Numbered from the stretch's first letter, positions 15,722 through 24,455 are shown. The stretch: DNA of 64,000 bases from Arthrobacter sp. 135MFCol5.1 (GCF_000374865.1 NZ_KB895465.1:43786-107785); one strand, 5' to 3'. Notes: generated from the letters alone by a model not told the origin. A program made the numbers and translations.

Positions 15722-17038
15722 ATTTCCACCGACGCTCTCTTCGGCAACCTCACCCGGATCCGCGACGTCATCCTCCCCGCGAGGGTGCGTACGGCGTTGA
15801 ACAGCGGGCGCGGGCTGCTGGGCGGCTTCATTGTGGTGCACCTGGTCTTCCTGGTGTTCGGCGCATCCTTGTCCCTGCGCGGCGAGGCCTTCAGCGACAC
15901 CTTCATTTACCGCGAGTGGGCCATGGCCGGCTTCAACGACGCGAACCTCTCCGGCGGCCCCAGCCCCTGGGTCTACCCCATCCTGGCCTTGATCCCCATG
16001 GCCATAGCGGGCGTGGCGGGACCGGGTCCGTTCTTCTTCCTCTGGGTTCTCATGACCACGCTCCTCAACGGCTGGGCGCTGCTGAAACTCACGGAGCGGG
16101 GCCGCAACACCAACGCCATCCCCGCCGGCTGGTGGTGGCTGGCCTTCACGTTCCTGATGGGCTGGCTGGGATTCGCCCGCGTGGACGGACTCACCGCCCC
16201 GCTGGTCCTGGTAGCCCTGGCGTACGGGGTCCAGCGCCCGTTCGTGGCCTCGGTCCTGCTGGCCATCGGCACCTGGGTGAAGGTGTGGCCGGCAGCCATC
16301 ATGCTGGCCCTCTTCGCGGTGGTAAAGAACCGCCTGCTGGTGGTGCTGGCAGGAATCGCGACGACGGCGGGCGTCGTGGCGCTGGCGGCCGCCTTGGGCA
16401 GCGTTTCCAAGCTCCTGAACTTCCTCACGCAGCAGGGCGACCGTGGCATGCAGCTTGAGGCCACCTTCACCACGCCTTGGCTCTGGCTGTCCGTCCTGAA
16501 CGCGGGCGGTTCCCGGATGTACATGAACACGGACATCAACTCCATGCAGGTGGACGGCCCGGGCACCGCCACCATGTCCTTCCTGATGCAACCACTCCTG
16601 GTCCTGGCCGCGCTGCTGGTGGCAGGCCTTGCGTTCTGGGCGCTGCACAACGGCAAGCAGCACAAGGTGGCCGGCGGCGTTGACCGCACCGAACTGCTTC
16701 TCGCCGGCGCCCTCGCCCTGGCCGCCGCCTTCGTGGTCTTTAACAAGGTGGGCTCCCCGCAGTTCATGGTGTGGCTGGGACCTGCCGTCGCCGTCGGCCT
16801 GGCGCACAGCTGGCGCGAATGGCGCGTCCCGGCGGCGATGCTGATCGCCATCGCCGTGGCCACGTACTTCATCTACCCGCTGTTCTACGACGCCCTCAGC
16901 CACAACAACCCGTGGATGGCCCTGGTCCTGACCATCCGCAACGTCCTGCTCGTGGTCCTGTTCCTGTGGAGCGTCCGGCGCCTGTACTCCTTGGGCAGGA
17001 AGACCGCAGCACCCGCCCCCGCGCTCAAGGAGACCTGA
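15722..17038 (+). CDS. GT87-like polytopic glycosyltransferase 1, probable ATT start
   Basis: A 438-residue membrane protein of the GT87/DUF2029 (GT-C) type with about 10-11 hydrophobic segments. Family blocks are FSDTFIYREWAMAGF in the first periplasmic loop, SPWVYPILALIPM, FARVDGLTAPLVLVAL, GTWVKVWPAAI and FNKVGSPQFMVWLGPAVAVGL. Such enzymes use polyprenyl-phosphate sugars outside the membrane. I place the start at ATT 15722: AAGGAA lies 6 bases upstream and similarity with the downstream paralogue begins exactly there (both proteins begin STxxxF...). In-frame ATG or TTG codons further upstream have no ribosome binding site and no matching sequence in the paralogue. It is 1 base upstream of the second copy and probably co-transcribed with it. 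Confidence 0.75.
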   Translation: MSTDALFGNLTRIRDVILPARVRTALNSGRGLLGGFIVVHLVFLVFGASLSLRGEAFSDTFIYREWAMAGFNDANLSGGPSPWVYPILALIPMAIAGVAGPGPFFFLWVLMTTLLNGWALLKLTERGRNTNAIPAGWWWLAFTFLMGWLGFARVDGLTAPLVLVALAYGVQRPFVASVLLAIGTWVKVWPAAIMLALFAVVKNRLLVVLAGIATTAGVVALAAALGSVSKLLNFLTQQGDRGMQLEATFTTPWLWLSVLNAGGSRMYMNTDINSMQVDGPGTATMSFLMQPLLVLAALLVAGLAFWALHNGKQHKVAGGVDRTELLLAGALALAAAFVVFNKVGSPQFMVWLGPAVAVGLAHSWREWRVPAAMLIAIAVATYFIYPLFYDALSHNNPWMALVLTIRNVLLVVLFLWSVRRLYSLGRKTAAPAPALKET

Positions 17039-17039
17039 G

Positions 17040-18323
17040 ATTTCCACGAGGTTCTTTGACCGCCTGGTGACGGTCCGCAGCAAAGTCCTCCCGGCCACGG
17101 TGGTGGACTGGTTCGCCCGCCCGTCCAGCGTCTGGTGGGGCTTCGCCGTCGTGCACCTGTATTTCCTGGGCTGGATGGCGTCCTTCTTCCTGAACGGCAA
17201 TACGTTCAGCGACACAGAGCAGTACCGGCAGTGGGCGATGGCCGGCTACAACCCGGCGGACCTGACCGGGAAGATCAGCCCCTGGGTCTACCCGGTGCTG
17301 GCGCAGATCCCCATCTTCCTTGCCAACATCGCCGGGCCCGGCCCCTACCTGCTGGTCTGGTTCCTGATCATCACGGCGCTGAACGCCGTCGGACTGCTCT
17401 ACCTGACCCGCGGACCGCGGACCGTCACCGGTGTTGCCCCGGCCTGGTGGTGGCTGTTCTTCACGGTCTTCATGGGATACCTCAGCTTTGCCCGGGTGGA
17501 AGGAATCACCGCCCCGATCGTCCTGATCGCGCTGCTCTATGTGGCGGAACGGCCCGTGGTGGCAGGCGTCCTGCTCAGCATCGCCACCTGGATCAAGGTG
17601 TGGCCCGCAGCCGTGCTGGTGCCCATCGTGATCGCCAGCCACAAGCGTGTCCAGGTGGTGCTCGCCGGCGCCGCCGTGACCGCCGTCGTCGGCCTGGGAA
17701 CCTGGCTGACCGGCGGCCTGCCGCACATCATGGACTTCCTCACCAACCAGGGCGAGCGCGGCATGCAGCTCGAGGCCACGTTCTCCACCCCCTGGGTGTG
17801 GCTCAGCGTCTTCCACATTGCCGGCTCGAAAATGGCGGACAACACCGCCATCAACTCCACCGAGGTCTACGGGCCGGGGGCCGACGTGGCCGCGTTCCTG
17901 ATGCAGCCACTGCTTATCCTCGCCGCCCTTGGCGCTGCCATCCTGCTGGTCCGTGCCCTGCGGCGCGGCGCCGAGCGGGAAGAACTGTTCCTCGAAGGCG
18001 CCCTGATGATGGTCACCGCGTTCATCGTCTTCAACAAGGTGGGCTCCCCGCAGTTCATCATCTGGCTGGCACCGGTGATCATCGCCGGCCTCACCCACGA
18101 CTGGGATCGTTGGAAGGTCCCGGCAGCGTTGCTGATGGGCATCGCCATGACCACCTTCGTGATCTACCCGCTGTTCTACACGCCGCTCATCCACGCCCAC
18201 CCGGTCATGGCGGCCATCCTCACCACCCGCAACGTGCTCCTGGTGGTGCTGCTGTGGTGGTCGGTGAAGCGCACCGCGGAGCTGGGCCGGAAAACCGCCG
18301 CGCAGGTACCGGCAGGAGCCTAG
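17040..18323 (+). CDS. GT87-like polytopic glycosyltransferase 2, probable ATT start
   Basis: A 427-residue paralogue of the preceding gene, with the same blocks: FSDTEQYRQWAMAGY, SPWVYPVLAQIPI, FARVEGITAPIVLIAL, ATWIKVWPAAV and FNKVGSPQFIIWLAPVIIAGL. Perfect AAGGAG (17027-17032, inside the end of gene 1) lies 7 bases before ATT 17040. The first in-frame GTG (17067) has no ribosome binding site and would drop the conserved LPA segment. Its TAG stop shares CTAG with the stop of the convergent mptB gene. Gene duplication followed by divergence is the simplest origin. The two may transfer different sugars in the same lipoglycan. Confidence 0.78.
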   Translation: MSTRFFDRLVTVRSKVLPATVVDWFARPSSVWWGFAVVHLYFLGWMASFFLNGNTFSDTEQYRQWAMAGYNPADLTGKISPWVYPVLAQIPIFLANIAGPGPYLLVWFLIITALNAVGLLYLTRGPRTVTGVAPAWWWLFFTVFMGYLSFARVEGITAPIVLIALLYVAERPVVAGVLLSIATWIKVWPAAVLVPIVIASHKRVQVVLAGAAVTAVVGLGTWLTGGLPHIMDFLTNQGERGMQLEATFSTPWVWLSVFHIAGSKMADNTAINSTEVYGPGADVAAFLMQPLLILAALGAAILLVRALRRGAEREELFLEGALMMVTAFIVFNKVGSPQFIIWLAPVIIAGLTHDWDRWKVPAALLMGIAMTTFVIYPLFYTPLIHAHPVMAAILTTRNVLLVVLLWWSVKRTAELGRKTAAQVPAGA

Positions 18324-19936
18324 GGCGCCTCGGAGCGGTCGACGGCGGCGCGGGCTTCCGCCCGTCGCGCAGCCCGGCGTTCCACCGCCCACGTCCACGC
18401 CCGCCGAGCCACATCCAGCGGCCTGCCTTCGATCAGCAGTTTCCGGGTGTGGACATCCAGGACCAGCAGGTAGAACGTGAAGGCCAGGGCGGTGAAGAAT
18501 GCCAGGGACGAGGCGTCGATGGGCAGCTCCACGAAGGACCAGACCGAAAGCTGGTCCTGGGCGCCGAACACCACGAAGAACGTCACGCCCACGTACAGCG
18601 AGCGGATCTGCCAGTCGTCCCGGATGCCGGTGACGGCCAGGAACGGCAGGAACCACAGGATGTACCACGGCTGGATGATGGGGGAAAGCATCACGACGGC
18701 GGTGAACGCCAGGGCCATCCGCCGCACCGCCCGAGAGTAGTCGCCGCGGAACATCAGCAGCAGGACCAGGCCGATGGCCGCCCACTTCATGCCGGTCCGC
18801 AGCAGGGTGGCCAAGGTTCCGCCCGGCAGCCCCAGGGCGTTGGCCAGCATCTCCACCTGCTGGCCCAGGAAGCCGGAGGGCGAATAGCCCGTATAGCCGG
18901 GGGTGGGGTCCATGATGGCCCAGGTCCAGCCGATGCCCAGGTTGAACGGGATGCCACTCAGGGCCAGGACGCCAAAACTGATGCCCGCCGTGGCCGCCCA
19001 CATGAGGAACTTGCGCGGCCAGGTGGCGCCCGGGCCGGCCCACATCAGGCCGATGAACGGCAGCAGCAGCACCGTGATGGGCTTGATGCCGATTGAAGCG
19101 GTCACCAGGAGGATGCCGAGGAGGTAGCGGCGGGTGGCGGCCAGGTACACGCCGGCGACGGCGAGCCCCACCATGAGCGCGTCGTTGTGCGCGCTGGCGA
19201 TGAAGCTGATGAGGAACAGCGGGTTGGCCACGGAGACCCAGAGTGCGCGCGCCCCGTTGATGCCGTGCAGCTCGGCGAGCTTGGGCACGTAGATGACGCA
19301 GAGCAGCACACCGACGCCGGCCAGCAGGCGGAACAGCAGGACGGATGCGTCCGGTTGGGCACCGGTCAGTCCCACCACCCCGCGGGCCAGCCACAGGAAG
19401 TAGGGGCCGTAGGGTGTCCGGTTTTCCGCCCAGGCGGGGTCGGCGCCAAGCGCAAACCAGTTGTTGAGGGTGGAGATGCCAACCTCGTAGGGGTTTTGGC
19501 CTTCCATCACCAGCCGGCCCTGGCCCGTGTAGGCGTAGACGTCGCGGGAGAAGACCGGGACACAGAACAGCAAGGGCAACGACCAGGCGGAGATGGCCAC
19601 CACCACGGACCGCAGCGACGAATGGCCCCAGTCCCCCAGCCGCTGGCCCAGCCGGAGCCAGGAGCGCATCAGCAGCATGGCCCCGGCGGTCAACAGGACG
19701 GTGGAGACCGCCACTCCCCACCCCTCGGTGCGGAGCGCGATCACCACGGGCTGGCGGATCATGGGCGAGCCGTTGGCAATCCAGCCCGTGCCGATCGAAC
19801 CGACGAACATCATCAGGGCGCCGATGAAACCTTCAATGGTTGCCAGGTAGGCGCGGCCCTTGGCAGGCACGGAAGCGTCGGCCGGTTCGCCCGGCCGGCT
19901 GTCCGATGTCCTGAGGTGCGACCCGCCTGCCGTCAT
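18320..19936 (-). CDS. mptB: Polyprenol-phosphomannose-dependent alpha-1,6-mannosyltransferase
   Basis: A 538-residue GT-C protein with about 13 hydrophobic helices. MptB-type features are FSRDVYAYTGQGRLVMEGQNPYEVG in the first large loop (with the acidic residue expected to be catalytic in GT-C enzymes), NRTPYGPYFLWLARGVV, ASAHNDALMVGLAVAGVYLA, IKPITVLLLPF and SPIIQPWYILWFLPF. MptB makes the alpha-1,6-mannan core of lipomannan in Corynebacteriales and relatives. In Arthrobacter-type bacteria, lipomannan-like glycolipids are also known. ATG 19936 fits the hydrophilic N-terminal tail. It is convergent with the two GT87-like genes, and together they suggest a cell-envelope mannan locus. Confidence 0.82.
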   Translation of the reverse strand: MTAGGSHLRTSDSRPGEPADASVPAKGRAYLATIEGFIGALMMFVGSIGTGWIANGSPMIRQPVVIALRTEGWGVAVSTVLLTAGAMLLMRSWLRLGQRLGDWGHSSLRSVVVAISAWSLPLLFCVPVFSRDVYAYTGQGRLVMEGQNPYEVGISTLNNWFALGADPAWAENRTPYGPYFLWLARGVVGLTGAQPDASVLLFRLLAGVGVLLCVIYVPKLAELHGINGARALWVSVANPLFLISFIASAHNDALMVGLAVAGVYLAATRRYLLGILLVTASIGIKPITVLLLPFIGLMWAGPGATWPRKFLMWAATAGISFGVLALSGIPFNLGIGWTWAIMDPTPGYTGYSPSGFLGQQVEMLANALGLPGGTLATLLRTGMKWAAIGLVLLLMFRGDYSRAVRRMALAFTAVVMLSPIIQPWYILWFLPFLAVTGIRDDWQIRSLYVGVTFFVVFGAQDQLSVWSFVELPIDASSLAFFTALAFTFYLLVLDVHTRKLLIEGRPLDVARRAWTWAVERRAARRAEARAAVDRSEAP

Positions 19937-20022
19937 GATGTGTGTGGTCCCCTACCTTGTTACGGCCCTGGCTCAACCAGCTTCAAGGCCGCCCTGCAAC
20001 CCGGCCATTTTATCAGCCATGC

Positions 20023-20445
20023 TTATTGCTGCCCCGGGCCATCCTGCCGGGCACGAAGCAGCGCAAGGAATTCGTCGGCCATGCCAAGTTGTTCCTCCAG
20101 CTTGGCCCGGCGCCGGGCAGCCTCCTCGATGAATTCGTTCAGTTCGGACCTGACACTTGCGTCCTCCACGCCCGGTTCGGCCGCCTCCAGCGCGTCGATG
20201 ACCCGCAAGAGGCCGGACATGGCCTCGAGAGTGAACCCCAGTGGCTTCATCCGGCGGATCAGGAGCAGGCGCGTGAAGTCACGCTCGGTGTACAGGCGGA
20301 ACCCGCCTTCGGTGCGCCCCGACGGTTTGAGCAGCCCAACCTCGTCGTAGTGGCGGATGGTCCGTAACGACATTTGGGAACGGTCGGCCAGTTCCCCGAT
20401 ATGCATCGTGGCCACCACTTCTTCAGCGGTCATTTCGTTCACCAT
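20023..20445 (-). CDS. MerR-family transcriptional regulator
   Basis: A protein of about 140 residues with an N-terminal MerR helix-turn-helix (HIGELADRSQMSLRTIRHYDEVGLLKPSGRTEGGFRLYTERDFTRLLLIRRMKPLGFTL), then a long dimerisation helix (LNEFIEEAARRRAKLEEQLG) and a short tail without effector-domain cysteines. It therefore does not look like a metal or redox sensor. Several starts are possible (TTG 20466, ATG 20445); none has a strong ribosome binding site and I took ATG 20445. It is divergent from the SulP transporter gene, and the palindrome at 20466-20481 lies between them. Confidence 0.82.
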   Translation of the reverse strand: MVNEMTAEEVVATMHIGELADRSQMSLRTIRHYDEVGLLKPSGRTEGGFRLYTERDFTRLLLIRRMKPLGFTLEAMSGLLRVIDALEAAEPGVEDASVRSELNEFIEEAARRRAKLEEQLGMADEFLALLRARQDGPGQQ

Positions 20446-20465
20446 CACGTCACCAATCCGGCTCA

Positions 20466-20481
20466 ACCCTCACGTTAGGGT
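20466..20481. promoter_or_regulatory. MerR-type dyad in the merR/sulP intergenic region
   Basis: ACCCT-CACGTT-AGGGT is a near-perfect 16-bp dyad (arms ACCCT/AGGGT around ACGT). It sits between the divergent MerR and SulP genes and its right half makes TAGGGT, a TANNNT -10-like hexamer reading towards sulP. This is the expected place for MerR-family control, though the -35 element is unclear. Confidence 0.5.
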
Positions 20482-20629
20482 AGTGTTGCAGATGCAGCCG
20501 AGAGTTCCCGGCGCATTCTCTCTCCATCCCCATTGTCTTCCATGACCGGGCTGGACCCGTGCGCACCGTGGCGCGCAAAACGTTGACCACCCACCCTCCC
20601 CTGAGGGCCCACGTCCCTGGAGCCGCCCC

Positions 20630-22129
20630 TTGTCCATCGCCGACAATCCCCGCCTTCTTCGGAAGCCGGTCACGGTCCTGACCGCGCTGCGCTCCCCGCG
20701 GCAGCTTTCCCGCGAGGTCCTTGCAGGCATGGTGACCACCCTTGCCCTGGTCCCTGAAGTCATATCGTTTTCGATCGTCGCCGGTGTCGATCCAATGGTC
20801 AGCCTGGTGGCCTCCATCGTGCTGGCCCTGACCATGTCGGTCCTCGGCGGCCGGCCGGGCGTGGTGACGGCGGCGGCGGGCTCCGTGGCATTGGTGATCG
20901 CGCCGCTGGTCCACGAGCACGGCGTCGAGTATGTCCTGCCCACGGTGCTCCTCGCCGGCGTCATCCAGATCGTCTTCGGCCTGGCCGGACTGGCCCGGCT
21001 GATGCGGTTCATCCCGCGTTCGGTGATGATCGGCTTCGTCAACGCCCTGGGCGTGCTGATCTTCATGGCACAGGTGCCGCACGTCCTCAATGTCCCCTGG
21101 CTCGCCTACGTCCTGTTCGGCCTGACGTTCGCGATCATCTTCATCCTCCCGCGCTTCACCAGGGCGGTCCCGTCGCCGCTGGTGGCGATCGTCGTCGTCA
21201 CCGCCATCGCCATCATCGCGGGCCTCGCTGTTCCAAACGTCGCGGACGAGGGCCCGCTCACCGGCAAGATGCCCGGGATCACCCCGTTCCTGTTTCCGGT
21301 GAGTGTTGAGACCTTCCAGCTGATCCTGCCCACCGCGCTGAGCGTGGCGTTCGTGGGGCTCATGGAAACGCTCCTCACCGCAAAACTCGTGGACGACATC
21401 ACGGACACCCCGTCGCACAAGGGCCGCGAGTCCTGGGCCCTGGGCGTCTCGAACATCTTCGCCGGCCTCTATGGCGGCATCGCCGGCTGCGCCATGATCG
21501 GCCAGACCGTCCTTAACGTAAAGACCGGGCAGGCCCGCACCCGCATTTCGACGTTCGTGGCGGGGATCTTCCTTTTGGCCCTGGTGACGGGGCTCAGCTC
21601 GATCATGGGACAGATCCCCATGGTGGCACTGGCGGCCGTGATGATGGTGGTCGCCGTGACCACTGTGGACTGGCACAGCGTCAAACCGTCCACGCTGAAG
21701 CGGATGCCGGTCCCCGAGACGCTCGTCATGGGTGTCACGGTCGCCGTCGTGGTTTTGACCGGAAATCTCGCGTACGGGGTTCTGGTGGGCGTCATCCTCG
21801 CGATGGTGCTGTTCGCACGCCGCGTGGCCCACGTCATCACCGTTGAGCGGACCTTGGCGGTCGACGGCGGGAGCGTCCGCTACGAGGTGGTGGGGCCATT
21901 GTTCTTCGGCAGCAGCAATGACCTCGTGGAGCACTTCGCCTACGCCGACGACCCCGCCTCCGTGACCATCGACCTTAGCCGGGCCCAAATCTGGGACGCT
22001 TCAACCGTTGCCGCCCTGGACTCGATCGAGACGAAGTACGCGGATCATGGCGCCGAAGTGGCAATCGAAGGCCTGGACGAGCGCAGCACCGGGTTCCACC
22101 GCCGCCTCACGGGGCATTTGGGCGCCTGA
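20630..22129 (+). CDS. SulP-family anion transporter with STAS domain
   Basis: A 499-residue SLC26/SulP transporter. About 11-12 hydrophobic segments cover residues 30-410, including LVPEVISFSIVAGVDPMVSL, GGRPGVVTAAAGSVALVIAPL and FGLAGLARLMRFIPRSVMIGFVNALGVLIF. A STAS domain follows (VRYEVVGPLFFGSSNDLVEHF, VTIDLSRAQIWDASTVAALD). The family moves sulfate, bicarbonate, dicarboxylates or other anions; GGRPGVVTAAAGS is like that of the bicarbonate/sulfate group, but the ion cannot be assigned. The start is TTG 20630 by N-terminal fit, without a strong ribosome binding site. The MerR dyad upstream suggests a regulated gene. Confidence 0.85.
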   Translation: MSIADNPRLLRKPVTVLTALRSPRQLSREVLAGMVTTLALVPEVISFSIVAGVDPMVSLVASIVLALTMSVLGGRPGVVTAAAGSVALVIAPLVHEHGVEYVLPTVLLAGVIQIVFGLAGLARLMRFIPRSVMIGFVNALGVLIFMAQVPHVLNVPWLAYVLFGLTFAIIFILPRFTRAVPSPLVAIVVVTAIAIIAGLAVPNVADEGPLTGKMPGITPFLFPVSVETFQLILPTALSVAFVGLMETLLTAKLVDDITDTPSHKGRESWALGVSNIFAGLYGGIAGCAMIGQTVLNVKTGQARTRISTFVAGIFLLALVTGLSSIMGQIPMVALAAVMMVVAVTTVDWHSVKPSTLKRMPVPETLVMGVTVAVVVLTGNLAYGVLVGVILAMVLFARRVAHVITVERTLAVDGGSVRYEVVGPLFFGSSNDLVEHFAYADDPASVTIDLSRAQIWDASTVAALDSIETKYADHGAEVAIEGLDERSTGFHRRLTGHLGA

Positions 22130-22163
22130 TTCCGGACGGCATCCGGTCCGGCAGGCACAGGCA

Positions 22164-22200
22164 AAGGGGCGGAGCCGCACTCAGCACGGCCCCGCCCCTT
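22164..22200 (+). terminator. Hairpin terminator after sulP
   Basis: AAGGGGCGGAGCCG (22164-22177) pairs with CGGCCCCGCCCCTT (22187-22200) with one mismatch around a 9-base loop. It lies between the convergent sulP and FAD-oxidoreductase genes. Confidence 0.75.
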
Positions 22201-22209
22201 GGACCCGGC

Positions 22210-23331
22210 CTAGGAGAAGCGTCCCGGCCGGAAGGTGGCCAGCATGGGGTGCTTCCTGCCGGTCAGGATTTCCCCGGCCAGGAGCTCACCGGCAATGAGT
22301 CCCAGCGTGGCGCCGGAGTGCGTGAATGCAACGAAGCATCCGGGCACCTGGCCCAGTTCGCCGAGGACGGGTTCGCCGTCCCCGGGAATGGGCTTGTAGC
22401 CCATCTTCCAGGAGGCGGGCTTGAGTTCCGGATTGCCGGCAACAAGCTTCGATGCCTCATCGGCCAGTTCCTGGACCACCTCATCGGGCATGCTGAAGGA
22501 GCCGTCCGCGTGCTCGGTAATGCGTTCCTCGTACCAGTCGTGGTCCAGGGCAAACGTCCCGCCCGGGTTGGGCCGCAAGGCTGCGCGCGGGGTGTTCATC
22601 ACCGCGGCCACATCGTGCTGCACCTGCTTGGTCACCACCAGCATGGACACGGGAGAGCCGTTCGGGATGTGCACTCCCAGGGGTTCGACGACGGCGGGCG
22701 TCGCTGCACCGCAAGCCACCAGCACGGCGTCGGCCGGGTATGTCCCGCCCGACGCTGTCTCCACGCCGGAGGTGCGGCCGCCTTCCACCATGACGGTGGC
22801 TTTTCCGGCGTTCAGGACCAATTCGCCGCCGCGGGCGTGGAACTCCTCCATGAGGAAGTCGATCAGGTCCGGCAGGCTCACCCAGCCCTCGCCGGGATTG
22901 AAGATGGCATTCTCCGGCACGGCGTCCGCATCAATGCCGGGGGTGGTGGCTGCGATATGGCTGGGGGCGAGAAGCCGGGAGTCGTAGCCGATGGACTTTT
23001 CGTAGGCGTGCCGGCCCGCGGTGGCCTCGCCCTGCCCGGCAGCATTCCACATCAGGCCGCCGCCAAACTGCAGCCAGTCGCGGCTGGTGTCCGAGGCGAA
23101 GAGGGTACGGTAGCGGTCAACACCGGCCACCCGCAGCTGGTGGTACGGGGTGGACCGTTCGCCGGCGGAGTTGAGCCAGGACAGCGAACGGCCGCTGGCC
23201 TCGCTGGCGAGCCCGCGCTCGGTCAGCAGGATCACGGACGCTCCCTCGCGGAGCAGGTGCACTGCGGTGGATACCCCGAGGATGCCGCCGCCGATGACAG
23301 CAACGCGCTTGGTGGCTGGAAGAGAGGACAT
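22210..23331 (-). CDS. FAD-dependent amino-acid oxidoreductase (DadA/DAO type)
   Basis: A 373-residue flavoprotein of the glycine/D-amino-acid oxidase fold. The N-terminal dinucleotide site is RVAVIGGGILGVSTAVHLLREGASVILL, then SGRSLSWLNSAGE. The C-terminal FAD-contact region is GCFVAFTHSGATLGLIAGELLAGEI. Members oxidise secondary or primary amines of amino acids (D-amino acids, sarcosine, hydroxyproline, opines). It is the last gene of a minus-strand operon with a polar amino-acid ABC importer and a Gfo/Idh/MocA enzyme, so it most likely deaminates or dealkylates the imported compound. The gap to the upstream gene is 80 bases. Confidence 0.82.
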   Translation of the reverse strand: MSSLPATKRVAVIGGGILGVSTAVHLLREGASVILLTERGLASEASGRSLSWLNSAGERSTPYHQLRVAGVDRYRTLFASDTSRDWLQFGGGLMWNAAGQGEATAGRHAYEKSIGYDSRLLAPSHIAATTPGIDADAVPENAIFNPGEGWVSLPDLIDFLMEEFHARGGELVLNAGKATVMVEGGRTSGVETASGGTYPADAVLVACGAATPAVVEPLGVHIPNGSPVSMLVVTKQVQHDVAAVMNTPRAALRPNPGGTFALDHDWYEERITEHADGSFSMPDEVVQELADEASKLVAGNPELKPASWKMGYKPIPGDGEPVLGELGQVPGCFVAFTHSGATLGLIAGELLAGEILTGRKHPMLATFRPGRFS

Positions 23332-23411
23332 GGTGTCCCTTTCTGTGGAATTCGTGGTTGCGGAAGACGCTGACGATGCGTCAGGAAAAGCAGGGGAAAT
23401 TAGGTGTGGCG

Positions 23412-24455
23412 TTAGGCCAGGGCGTGGATGCCCTCGATGACCTTCAACACCTCAAGCGGTTCGGCGGGATCCACGGGCAGTGGCCCGTTCCCGCGCAGGG
23501 CGGCGGCCAGCCGGACGTAGAACTGCGGGTAGGCGCCGCGTTCGGCGGGGACCGGCGCGGTTGCCCCGTCCACCCCCAGGAGCCCCCAACGCTCCTGGGG
23601 TTCCACGCCATAGGCGGGGTCCGACGGCGGCATCCCGGCAGCGAGGGCAGGTTCCTGTCCGTCCAGGCCCCACTTGGTGTAGCCGGCGCGGGAACCGAGG
23701 ACGTGGAACCGCGGCCCGGCCTGGGCGGCCATGCCGTTCATCCAGAGCCGCGTGCGGACGCCGGAGGCGTGCAGCAACGACACGAAGGCTTCGGTATCCG
23801 CCGCGTCCGGATGCGGACCGCGATTGGCAGTTTCGCCGTAGCTCCGTTCCACCGGGCCGAAAAGGTGGATGGCCTGGTCGATCAGGTGCGCGCCGAGGTC
23901 GTGCAGGATGCCGCCGCCCTCGGAAAGGGACACCGTGTCACGCCAGTTGCCGAAGCCTTCGGGCCGCCACCATTCGAACCGCGATTCGAAGCTGGTGATC
24001 CTGCCAAGGCCTCCGGACGCCAACACTTTCTGGAGGGTGAGGAAGTCTGCATCCCACCGGCGGTTCTGGAACACCGTCAGCTGCACCCCGCCGTCGGCCG
24101 CCCTGCTGATCAGCTCCGCGCCCAAGGCGGAGGTGGGGACGAAAGGCTTGTCCACCACCACGTGCAGGCCGTGGGCGATGGCTGTCGCGGCCAGGCCGTA
24201 GTGCGTGTGCGGCGGGGTTCCCAGGATGACGAGGTCCAGGTCCGCTGCCAGGGCGAACAGCTCCTCCGGGGTGCCGGCAATCCGTGCCTGCGGATAGAGG
24301 CGTGCCGCCTCCGCCGCACGGTCCGGCTGGGCCGTGACGATGACGTCCAGCGAGAAGTCCGGGTTGGCCGCGACCAGGGGCGCGTGGAAGACCTTGCCGG
24401 AGATTCCAAAGCCGACGACGGCGGTCCGGATGGGTGCCGCTGCAACCGCACCCAT
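23412..24455 (-). CDS. Gfo/Idh/MocA-family oxidoreductase
   Basis: A 347-residue NAD(P)-dependent oxidoreductase. The N-terminal Rossmann fold reads RTAVVGFGISGKVFHAPLVAAN, followed by VILGTPPHTHYGLAATAIAHGLHVVVDKPF, which carries the family's catalytic D/EKP lysine. The C-terminal part has GGGILHDLGAHLIDQAIHLFG with the conserved D and H of the active site. The subgroup resembles YdgJ/IolW-like enzymes acting on sugar or polyol hydroxyls. Its ATG overlaps the stop of the ABC ATPase gene (ATGA), so it is coupled to the transporter. With an amino-acid-type importer, a sugar-amine or opine-like substrate is possible; this is inference. Confidence 0.85.
   Translation of the reverse strand: MGAVAAAPIRTAVVGFGISGKVFHAPLVAANPDFSLDVIVTAQPDRAAEAARLYPQARIAGTPEELFALAADLDLVILGTPPHTHYGLAATAIAHGLHVVVDKPFVPTSALGAELISRAADGGVQLTVFQNRRWDADFLTLQKVLASGGLGRITSFESRFEWWRPEGFGNWRDTVSLSEGGGILHDLGAHLIDQAIHLFGPVERSYGETANRGPHPDAADTEAFVSLLHASGVRTRLWMNGMAAQAGPRFHVLGSRAGYTKWGLDGQEPALAAGMPPSDPAYGVEPQERWGLLGVDGATAPVPAERGAYPQFYVRLAAALRGNGPLPVDPAEPLEVLKVIEGIHALA

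Noticed and set aside
15596..17215. 539-codon minus-strand open frame opposite the first GT87-like gene
   Set aside because: Shadow frame of a well-supported membrane protein; composition is dominated by E, H, G, Q and D without any recognisable fold.
17025..19721. 898-codon minus-strand open frame crossing the second GT87-like gene and mptB
   Set aside because: It lies antisense to one real gene and in a shifted frame of the other; the translation is rich in H, R, G and P with no domain or membrane pattern. High G+C keeps stop codons rare.
20492..20545. 17-codon ORF upstream of sulP as a possible cysteine-type attenuator
   Set aside because: It has only one cysteine codon, no Shine-Dalgarno sequence and no following terminator-antiterminator structure, so a sulfur-sensing leader cannot be supported.
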